Source: Bostrychus sinensis
Taxonomy: Eukaryota; Chordata; Actinopteri; Gobiiformes; Eleotridae
Reading direction: 5' to 3'
DNA: 64,000 bases
Assembly (NCBI GenBank): GCA_020698575.1
Contig: CM036239.1
Coordinates: 12,776,763-12,840,762 of the forward strand
This document shows positions 51,601 through 63,600 of this stretch, piece after piece. The notes beneath the pieces were generated by a model that worked only from the letters and a program-made list of their open reading frames with translations, made no database searches and was not told the DNA's origin. Both the position numbers and the translations under genes were made by a program. Position 1 is the stretch's first letter. Every line of letters starts with the position of its first letter.

Positions 51601-54600
51601 GTTGCAGCCCTAAAAGACAGAAGACCTCAGCGACAGATTCAGACTCTTCTACTGCACCAGTTTGTTTATTTCATCTGGAATCAGCAAAATCCCTCACATT
51701 TAACACATTCATGAACTGTCGAGTCTATGCAAAATACTTTTACTTTTTTTTTTAATTTAAACTAAATTTAAACAAAGATTTGTGCTTTTATACTTTTACT
51801 TAAGTAGAAATTTTAAGGTAATACTTTTACTTTTACTTCAGTAAATTTTTGCTCCTTTATCTATACTTTTACTTGAGTAAAGAAATTAAGTACTTCTTCC
51901 ATCACTGGTGTTAGTTAAGTGTTAGGGCACTGAATTCATTCTTACTTTACGTAAACTAATGCCATTGAGTTAGAAACATTGTTATTAACGTTTAATTCTT
52001 GAGTAATAAGCTCAGATAAATTAATGTAAAATTATAAACATCTGTGGTAACTCTGTTTGTATAAACTATTTTAGTCATAAAATATTTGTAATTACATATT
52101 TAGTAATGTTTTATTACTGCTTAATAGTGGTCTGAGTAACACTTTATTTTACACTACACTTGATATAGTGTAACACACAGTGTAACACACAGTGTAACAA
52201 ACTGTAATAACATTACGTTGTACTTACGTAGTAGAATTTTTTGTACTTACAGTTTCTAAGTACAAATGTAATATACTAAAATACTTGTTATACTACTCTA
52301 TCAAAGTGCACATTACCATTGAGTACAATGAATGTCATTGTTTCTGCAGAAGCAAAATGCTCTTTGGTAAAGCAGTGTACGTGTTTTTTATCACATTTGT
52401 ATCTAGAAACTGTAAGTACACGAAATGTCCTAATGTAAGTACAATATAGTTACATGATATCACAGTTTGTTACAACATATATTACATAGTAGTTACATTG
52501 TATTTACTCTGTATCAGGTGTAGTGTAAAATAAAATGTTACTGTGGTCTGTTATTACTTTTAACTCAAATGCATTTGTTTTTTCAGTGTGCACTTGTGTC
52601 TATGGTCTGTGTGACTCTGGGATGAAGGGAACAGGGAGCTGTCTGTGTTTTTCTGGATACAAGGGACCCAACTGTGACCAAGGTGAGGCCCAGGTTCCAC
52701 TATGCAGTGTTTCCCGTTAATTCAGAAAACTGGGGTGGCCCCCAATTATCTTGTTTTTTGAGAATTTTTTGAAAATAGCCTGGGAATATTTATAACTCAC
52801 CAAGAAACTCTTTCTACACATCTTCTGAATTATAGATATACTGTTGAATGATACAGTGCCAATGATACAGAATGCAAACACTAATGCTACTAAATTAATT
52901 GTGTTTATTGTGTGTGTGTTTTCAGTGCTGCCAGAGTGCTCAGCTCTGAACTGTGGGCAGAACGCTCACTGTATGGAAGACGCTGCGACGGGAAAGCTGG
53001 TGTGTCAGTGTTTGCCTGGATACCGCCAGGACAAGGCTAGCTCTGAGTGTGTTTGTGAGTTTATTCAGGAATATTCTTGTTCTCATTTTCATTAGCCAGT
53101 AAAAGTAACAAAGTATTGAGTGAAAAGAAAAACAGTACTGAGTAACTGTTGAATGTCTGATTTATGTTTTATAAGAGATGTTAATGAGCCAAACATAAAA
53201 TAAAATGCAAATTCTGGTATTTCCAAATAATAAACAATAAGAAATTAATTATATATTTACTAAATAACAAATTATGGCACAAGAAATACACATTTCCAAA
53301 TATTCTATTTTTTTCCATAGCATAAAGCTTTTGGAACCAATACACAGATAACAAAACATTATTAACCTGTATTTAACCAGGATAAAACTTGTTAGGATTA
53401 CAGATCTCTTTTGCATGAGTTAGCAGGAGATTTACAACTGTAAGCTACAAAAGACACTTCCACACACTCATAAATGAAGTCACATATTAAATACAATTAA
53501 ATACAATACAGTACAATAAGAGACTAATAGAAGAATAAAATAAGTTAAGTAAAACAACTGCAGGTGAAAGACTTCACTTCAAGTTCAGTTAAAGGCGACT
53601 TACAAGTGTCGAGTGAGACCAGTTCTTTCAGTTTAAAATCTTTGTGAAGCTCATGAAGAGTATGATGCTGCAAACTTAAAGCTTTTTTGCCCAGTTCTGT
53701 GTGAGCTATGGGCACAGAGAGCAGAGGCAGGTCCTGAGAGCGCAGACGGTAGCTGCTGCTGCTCCTCAGCTCCATGAGGGACTGGAGATATTGGGGAAGC
53801 AGTCCAAGGATTGATTTATAGATTAAAAGGCACCAGTGCTTCAGTCTGCGAAATGACAAGCAGGGCCAGCCCACAAGAGAGTACAGGACACAGTGATGCG
53901 TCAACGACTTTGTTTGTTATAAAACACAATGCTCCATGATAAACTGTGTCCAACATATGTTCAACGCTGCAAAGTATCAGTGGAAGCATTCATGTAAACG
54001 AGCCAAGCAGAGACAGAAAAGTGGCAGTTTCTTTCAAGCTTCAAATGACAAACATGATTTTAATAGAAAATTAAAAAAAAAATTTGTTTTAGCCTTTGAA
54101 CCAGTTTCTGAATGTGGGCTTTAAAAGATAAACAGTCATCAATAAAAAGTATATTGAGTAACTTGCTTGATCTGATGATCGATCTGGTTGAGATGAGTGG
54201 AGGTTCGGTGCTGGAGATTTCCTTTAGTTTTAGAGAATAGCATATATTTTATCTTGTCACAGAGTAAAACTAGTTTTAAATGATAAAAAGTGTTATATAA
54301 TTGATTAAAAGCCAGTTTCAGTTGTGACATTTCAAGCTCTAGCTACTCTATGTGGGTTTGTAGAGTAGCCAAAGATTGTTCTCAGGATGGAGTATTGTTC
54401 AGATTAATATTACTTAAGTAGAAGAAAAAAATATGTTACGACATAAATACACTTAGAAGTACAGAAAAAAGTTACTGAACTTAACATAACAGAGTAAATG
54501 TAACTTATTTCTGCCCACTTCTGTCATTACCTTGTTGTTGTAGACTGACTTAATCTTGTGTTGTCTGTGTCTTCAGCTATTAACCCGTGTATCCAGAACC

Positions 54601-57600
54601 CTTGTCATGTCCATGCCAGCTGCATTCACAGTGGGCCAAACCTTCATCTGTGTGCATGCAACCAGGGCTACAGTGGCGACGGACGGATCTGCATGGCTGT
54701 AAACCCTTGTCAGACCAATCAAGGAGGCTGCTCCGTTAATTCTACCCACTGTGTCTATGACGGACCCGGGAAGGTAGGAATTTGACTTAGAAACTGTGAG
54801 TATATGTATGTTTGAAATATAACAAAAGGTGATGAAGAGAACCCTGTTTCTATGCTGCAGTCTCACTGTGAGTGTCTTAGCGGCTTTGAAAATCTGGTTG
54901 GTGGCAGCTGCGGACTCAGAGAACACTGCAAGCCAGATTCGTGTGACAGAAATGCTGTATGCTCCACTGTGGGACCCGGAAGAGTCGAGTTAGTCACTTT
55001 TTTACTCTTTAAAGACTGTTGGTCAGGACGCCTAAATAACTTAAGTCTAAATGAGTTATATGTTCTGGTCTCTTTTAGATGCACCTGCCACCAGGGCTAC
55101 CTAGGGAATGGTAAAGTTTGTTACGGCAATATTGTGCAGCGTCTGAAGGACTTAAACACAGATCCTGATGGCCAGTGGCTTGGTCAGCTGAGCAACGCCC
55201 TCACTCTGTTTGGTATTAACATCACACCTAAATACTCCAGTTACAGTTGTGTAAACATCGACATACAAAATGTTCTGTTAATGCATGACATGTTATAGGC
55301 AAATTCTATACAGTGTTTCCATAATTATCTTACTTTACTAGCTTTCACTTTTCTGATTTAGATTCTCTGTCATGGCCTCTGGCAAACCTGGGTCCTTTCA
55401 CTTTTTTTGTGCCAATCAATAAAGCTTTCAGAGGAGCTTCGGTGAGGATCTTTGAGGAAAAGTTTATCTTTCTCATAATTTTCTGAAGAAATACACAAGC
55501 CCAATGTTCTTTCAACTCCCCTGCAGGTAGGGTCACTGACAGCGGACATCACCAAAGCTAAATACTTGGGTAAAATGCACCTGGTCGCTGGCGTGATGCC
55601 GTTTGACACTCTGAAGAGAAACAGTGTCTTTTACACTCTCACTGGGAAATCAGCTGAGACAGACACCTCCGCTGGGGTCAGAAGTGAAAACTGGTCTTGT
55701 CTTCAAGAGTCTGTTTACATGACAAAGCATTCTGCCAAATCCACAAAGGACAAAAACGTGTACTGTAGTTTATTCACACCCATTGTCATTTTCTTCAGTT
55801 TTCTTCTGTATGTGTAAATGCAAATGACAGACAGCGTTGTTGTGTAAACAGACCCAGAGTAAACTGTGCCCAAGCATTAAATGAGTGTTTAAGCTTTTTA
55901 TTCTTTACCTTTCTTAGGTTTCTCAGACTAAAATTCGTATCCATGGCAGCAAAAAGAAAGCTGTTATTGTTCAGTCAGACATTGTGGCCTCCAATGGGAT
56001 GATTCATCTCATTAATAAAGTCATGGACAGTGTCTCACCCACTGTGGAGAGTGACCCACAGGTGAAACCTACTAAAACATGTACGGTATATGCATGGTGT
56101 GTAATTTTAAGCTTTTGTAATTCTGTGTTGCTTTTTTACAGGAAAATCTGATGAAGATTATTTCAGACTACAACAAGTTTTCCAAATTCCAGACATTATT
56201 AGAGGTATGGAGATTTCAAAATAATATATATCTATATTCTTAAGCTGTATAGTGCTGTTTTATTGACTTTTTGCCTGCTAGGGCTTAATTGGATACTGAG
56301 ACTTTTGCAACATAAAGTGATAATACAAATGTAGCACTCCTATAATTTAATTACAACAAAAAACAACTACTTTTTTATGGATTTTATACTCTTATCTCTG
56401 CAGACAGCTGGCCTAAGTTCTATCATGGACGCCCCTGGTCCACTTACTGTCTTTGTTCCTGTTAGCACAGCATTTGATCAAATGAAGAATGGTCATTTTG
56501 AGTACCTGACCAGCGCAGAGGTAAAGACTGAATAACATAGTTTAGTAAAGGTTTTTACTGAAGGTTTTATTACTTGTATAATCATAAAAATAGACTTTGT
56601 ATAAAATGTTTTTAATGTCATCAGGGTCGCACAAAATTAGTTGAGTTTCTCAGAAACCATGTTCTTCCGTCCACCTCTGTAAGTACCTGCTGCAGCTCTG
56701 CTCCTATTGTATTTGTTGATCATTTTGTCTGATGGTTAAACTTTGTTTGTGAAGCTGGAAATTTACAATGCTGTGTCCAGCCCCAGGCTCACCACAATGG
56801 CCAATCAAGTTCTGACAATTAATGTGACTGAAACTGTAAGTGTTGTATTGTATGTGTTGTTTGTTAAAAAGGTAGAGCAAAAGTCCTAGCCTTATGCCTT
56901 CATAGCAGCACCAACTTACTTTTGTATTTTTATCCTTACTTATTTTTCAGGGTCAGATCTTGATAAATGGAGCAGCTGTTTTGGAAGCAGCAGTGGAAGC
57001 TAAAAACGGGAGGCTTTATGTATTAGACAAGGTTTTAACTCCTCCCTCCATTCAGCCTGTCCTGCCCCACAGGTGTGACATCACAGAGACCAAAGTTATA
57101 AAGGTTGAAGACTTAATTCTTTATTTTGTGATTTATTATTTATTTCAATTCAATAAATGGGATTTCCGAGTAGTCACCACTTCGCATACTGAATAATAAT
57201 AATATACTTAAATGGAGCTTATGATGATTTTGATGATGTTCTTCAGAGTAACTGCACCAGCTGCACCAAAGTGAAACTGACCACATGCCCGTCTGGAGTT
57301 TTTGCAGTAAGACATCTCTCCTTCTAATTTACAATAATGAGGAAGCATGTTACTTGACCATGGTTTTTTTTTGCTATTTTGTTGCACAGGGAGCCACATT
57401 TGGATGTGTTTACACTTTGAGTATAGGCCAGCCACCGGTCAGCTTTCCTGCTACCGGCTGTATGCCAATGTGCAACATCACCACTACGGTAAATATACAG
57501 TATATATGAATGCCTTTATGTTGATTGCCTTTATGTGCATTAACTTATAGTGTTTGTGCAGACTGCTGCCTGCTGTTCTGGGTTTTATGGTCCTGATTGC

Positions 57601-60600
57601 AGTCCCTGTCCTGGAGGATATGACACACCATGCTCTGGACATGGACAGGTCTTTTTAAACTTCTGTTATTTGTTTTTAAATGTCTGAATGGTTTTGCCCC
57701 ACTGTACCTCTCTGAGCTCCTGCACCCACACACTCCTTTACGGTCACTCAGGTCGGCTGACCTGCACCTCCTGAGTGTGCCTAAAACTAACAGTAAGCTT
57801 AGAGGGGACAGAGCTTTTGCAGTGGCAGCACCAAGACTGTGGAATGAGCTGCCTTTGCACGTTAGACAGGCTTCCTCTGTACCTGTTTTTTAATCTGTTC
57901 TTAAAACCCATTTGTTCTCATTGGCCTTTGACACAGTTTGAGATGTTGACATTATTTATCTGATTATTTATCTATTTCTATTTATTACCTTTTATGCTTT
58001 TTATGGATTTGTATATATATTTTTAAGTTTGATTTTATATTTTATCTTGTGCAGCACTTTGGTCGACTTAGTTGTTTGTAAAGTGCTTTATAAATAAAGT
58101 TGCTGTTGCAGTTGCAGGTCTGTTTAATATAAACTTTTAGAGATGCAAACCGTTAATTTATCTGCTTACTCGTATTGCGTGAAACACATTTTTGTACATT
58201 TTCCTTGTTACTTTTAAGTGCTTGGCATGTAGTGGACGTATTTAAATTGTGTAATTTTGTACACACAAGTGTTTAGATGGTCTATCTGGAAATGGCTCAT
58301 GTGTATGTGAACCAAACTTCAGAGGCTCTCGCTGTCAATACTGCTCCTCCTCAGTTAAACATGGCCCAAACTGTGAAAAAAGTAAGTCCAGAGCTACATC
58401 TGCAGAGTTTTGTGCCGTTATAGAAAAATCTTAGTTCACTTGTGTGCCTGTCTGCAGCCTGTCCATGCATCCATGGACAGTGTGATAATCGTCCAGAGTC
58501 TGATGGGCGCTGTAAACGAAACTCTTGTAAGAACCGCTTCACTGGGATGTACTGTGAGCGACAGACTGTTGCCTGTGGCGCCGCTCAGTTCTGCCATGCC
58601 CATGCAGACTGTGACTTTAGTCAGGGAAGCACTAAGTGAGTGGCCCATATCTGCTCTACTTACCGTAACTTAGTAATACCTTTATAATAGACAATATATT
58701 TTCCAATGTTTTTCTGTTTTGATTTGGTAGATGTGTATGTAAACCAGGATATGATGGTGATGGCATCACCTGTGTAGAATCGGACCCTTGTGCTCCACCT
58801 TTGCGAGGAGGATGCAGTGTGAATGTAAGAGACTGCATTGTATATCAACAATTTCAGAAGAATTTTAGCTCATTCATCAAATTGTTGGTTTGTACATTTT
58901 CTCTGGAGGCCAAATGTATAAAAACAGGGGTGGGAAGCCGTACCTGTCAGTGTCTCAGTGGATGGAGAAAAGATGGAGAAGATGATTGTCAGCCAATCAA
59001 CAACTGTGAGGCTCCTGACCGGGGAGGCTGCCACCCCAACGCCACCTGCATCTATATTGGACCTGGACAGGTAAAACTCTAACTTTAAAAGTAACTATTT
59101 TTGTTGTTAGTCTATATGATTAAATTAAAACTGGACTGTCAGGTTGTATGATGTCAGCTCTTTATTTTATTCTTCAGAGTGACTGTACATGTAAATCTGG
59201 ATATAAAGGAAATGGACAAGACTGTGAAGCTGTTAACCCCTGTGTGACGAGCTCTGGGGGCTGTCACTACCTTGTGAGTACAACACGTCCCCCCATGGGG
59301 TCAGGACTCCCCTGCAAAAGAGGTTTTGAATCTCAGTGGGACTCTCCTTGTTAAATAAAGATCAGAATGCTTTTATATCTTTTTTAGGCAAGCTGCCGCC
59401 TTTTATCTTCTGAGTGGAAGTGTGTGTGTGACGATCGCTTCATCGGAGATGGACACATCTGTTATGGGTCACTGGAGCATGTAAGTGCTCCTGATGACAC
59501 ATGTTGCTACAGAACATTCAAATAAATGTTGGAATAGCTAGTACTGGCTCAAGCATTTCAGTCTGAGAGACATCTGACTCTTTCAGGAACTTTCAGTCCT
59601 CCAAGGGGCATCTGAGTTCTACGCCTGGACCACCGTAAGTTTCATTTTTGAAGTGTCGCTATTGTTCCATAGACGCTATTCTTGTACATATTTATTGCTC
59701 TTTTGTAACTGGAAGTCAGTTTTTACGCTAATGAAAGTCTGTTAAAATGACCCGATAAATGATCTGACTGATTTATTACAATATGTTTCCATCTTTGTGT
59801 TGCAGGAATGTGCAGTGTCGCTATCTCTGCCTGAGAATAATGTCACACTTCTCATCCCATCTTCAGATGCGGTTGATAAAATGTCATTAGAGGATCGAAA
59901 CTTTTGGATGGCAAAGGGAAACCTGCCAAGCCTCATCAGGTTACAACATATACTAAAGTCACTGATTATGCCTATGTTGCATTTATTTTTAGCCTAATCT
60001 CTGTTATGTTTGATCTAACAGAAATCATATGATACCAGGAAATTTTCCATTATACATTCTCAACAATGTTTCATCTGTCTCTTCACTACTAAAGACCACA
60101 CTTAGTATCTCAACCGTCAATCAGGTATGAGCCACAGCAACATTTTATTTATTTAAATATACATTTATTCTACGTTTCTGAGGTGTTGGGATTTCCTTCT
60201 ACTTAACACTTTAAAGACTCGTATATACAGTAGCAATAGTATAATCACGGCACAAGCTTCTTTTTAAGCCTTTGATTTAGATCTTGACCTGATACATAAA
60301 AACAACCTTAAACAAACAAATATTTGATTTGTTTGTTTGTTTGTTATCTTTTTCTCCTATCTTGAGTGTGTTTATGGCAAAACATTTAAACTTCTTTAAA
60401 TCTTCAAAGCCATTTATAAGGTAACATGTCTTTTCAGGTGACAACTGTGGGTGGAGCCACCATTACTATACCTAACTTAGCTGCGACCAATGGTTTGATC
60501 CACATTATTGATAAGGTATTGCATTATATTGCATAGCAACACTATACAAACAAATGAATTATGATACTGAAGTTTGCTTTTTTTCCTGTAGGTTTTGTTT

Positions 60601-63600
60601 CCTGACAGGAAGTTGAGTGAAGGCATACTGGCCACTCTCGCTCTAAGGCCTGACTTGTCTCTGTTCAGATCATATCTTATTGTATGTAAGTGATTCCGCC
60701 TATCCTCAGTTCATGTTCAAGATGGCTAACTTTTGTTTCCATGTAGGAGTATAACCTCACAGAAGAGATTGAACAAGGTGATGAGTTCACAATATTCGCT
60801 CCAACAGACACAGCAGTTAACAGTTACCTCAAGAGCATGGCTGCAACTGCCCTGGTACATCAGACATTTAGAAAGAGGCACACTCATATATTTCTCACAG
60901 TACAGCTTTATGTTATTATGTTTTTCTATACAGGATGTAAATACAACTCGTTACCATGTGGTGCCATCACATTATCTTTTGAAGACTGATCTACAAATGG
61001 GCGGCTATAAACCAACACTGCTTGGCCACTCCTTCCAGCTTGGCATCTTTCCTCGAGATGGAGAGGTCAGACATTAATAAAGTAAAACTATGACAGCAAA
61101 TTGTACCTTTATCAAAGCCAAACATGCCCTAACAATGCAATGTTATCCTCAGTTGTTCATCAATGATGCTCCTATAAACTCTTCAAACATCCTCAGTGGA
61201 AAAGGTGTAATCCACACTTTGACATCTGTTCTGCAAATCTACAGAAATCGCTGCGACAAGACAGAATATCTTAAAGTCATGGTAACTGCAGCACCAATAA
61301 AGCTAAATTGTCTGATAAACATTAAAACCTTCATTAACTATGACTCGATCTACAGGGAAATTGTGAAGACTGCTTTTTTCCACGAAAGATCTGTCCCAAC
61401 AACACCTTTCCCGATGTAGGAGTCATATTAAAATCATCTGAGTCACTGTAAAACAGGTAGATCAATAGGATTCTCAAATATGTTCAAATATTTTGCTTCA
61501 GAAATCACAAAAGAAGAGGAACTGTTTATTAACTCGGATGTTTGAGGATAAACAGCTGCGGATGATTGGTTGCAAAACAACGTGCCTCAAGCCTAAACTT
61601 GTATGTTTTTAAAACATTTATTTATTATACACTTTTTACTGTGGCTTATTAATAAAATCTTAATAAAACATTTGATTTATGATCATTCCTTTCAGAAACC
61701 TCAGTGTTGCCCAGGTTTTTTTGGGGAGCACTGTGAACCATGCCCCGGTCCAAAAGGTCAGCCCTGTTTTGGTAATGGAGAATGTTCTGACGGGACAAAC
61801 GGGACTGGAGTGTGCCGTTGTGTTCAGGGTTTTAATGGCACAGCATGTGAGACTTGTGAGAGCGGCAAATATGGCATCCACTGTGATCAGGGTACAGTCA
61901 ATATAATGAACACTTCTTATAAATAAATACATTTTATTTAATCAGTGTTGTATAGTTTTGCTGTTGTTGATATTGTCGTTGTGCAGACTGCCTATGCAAA
62001 AATGGACAATGTAATGAGGGTACAGAGGGGGATGGGACGTGTGAGTGTGATGTCAGCTGGAGAGGGATCTTATGTGATGAAAGTATGAAAACTCAGAAAA
62101 AAACGGCAGAAACATTTACCTCAAACACAAACTCATCTTGGCTCACTGTTTACTTTTAATCTTTCAGAAATTGAATTCAGAAGTGAGGAGCTCTGTGGCT
62201 CTGCCAAGTGTCACAGTAGTGCAAAGTGGGTTTCACGGTCTACAAAAAACACATTACACTTGATTTTTGCCATTTGCAAATGTCCATGCTAAAATAAGTA
62301 ATTTTCTCTCTTGTCCACTCAGTTGTGTGATCCGAACATCTGGGCCTCAGTGTCTCTGTGCTGCGGGATTTGAGGGGAATGGGACTTTCTGTCAAGGTAA
62401 CACCAGAATACAGCCAATCAAGCCCAAGATCTTTAAAAAATGTTTCTGGTGATAATTATGGCTGTTTGCAGCTAAAGATGCATGTGCCGCCAATAACGGT
62501 GGCTGCAGTCTGAATGCAGTCTGCAAAAGGACTCAGCCTGGACAACGGCAGTGCGTCTGCAGCTCTGGCTACTCCGGAGATGGACTTGTGTGTGTTGGTA
62601 TGGATATTAGTGAATAGTTACATTTTGTATATGACTTTGTATAACTGTATGTATACAATAGTAGTGAGATTTAAACTAAACTTGAAATATAAACAACTGT
62701 ATCCTTTTTCACAGAGATAAATCCTTGCCTGGTAGCAAATGGAGGCTGTCATGTTAATGCAGAGTGTGTTCATGTTGGACCAAACAAGGTAAATCTTTAT
62801 GGTTTACAGCAAGCAATGTTTACTATTCATTTATGTATATAAGTAAATACTTCCCTTTTTACAGACCTTGTGTTCCTGTCGTGAGGGTTACAAAGGAGAT
62901 GGACAAAACTGTAAGATGACTGATTTGTGTCAAAAGGTATGTTTCTCTCATAAGATGTTCAGAATTACAAATCAACAAAAGGTTAATCTGTATAACGATT
63001 ATTAAAATATGCGTTTGTCTTGTCCGCATAAACCTTGTAAAGAAAAATGGAGGCTGTCACAGGTATGCTAGCTGTAATACAACTGGTCCTAATGTTCGTA
63101 TATGCACATGTCTGAGGAACTATGTTGGAGATGGTCTGACCTGCCGAGGCACTGTAGGAAAAGTAAGTATATGACTTCTTTCTATTCTTGAGATTTACTC
63201 CAAATGAATGCCACTAAATCACCTGCAGGAGCTCCTGGTACGAAAGCACAGAGACTTCTACCTCGGTCTGATGGTAAGTGATTAAATGGCTGGTATGTCC
63301 TGCAACAAGAACACACTGAGTTAAACTGAGTCTTCTTTTAGATATCAGAGATCTCCCTGAAAGGTCGAGGCCCCTTCACTGTCTTCACACCAACCACAGA
63401 AGCTTTTAACATAGTTAAAAATGATAAGAAGGTATTGAACTGACCACTCACCACTTATCACTTTATGTGTCATTGTGTAGCATAATTATAATCCCGTTTG
63501 TCTTACAGATGAAAGCTATGATATCGCACAAGAAGAAAGAGCTGTTTGGCACATTTTTGCGCAGCCACATTGTCATGTGTCACACCCTGCTGCCCAGTGA

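Noticed and set aside
53545..53904. 119-codon minus-strand open frame in stab2 intron 7
   Set aside because: Sequence pattern is the C-terminus of a LINE ORF2, so it is annotated as mobile element, not as a gene.
57630..57893. 87-codon open frame overlapping stab2 exon 21
   Set aside because: Its first codons read exon 21 in the wrong frame, and the rest is the LINE reverse-transcriptase tail. Not a host gene.
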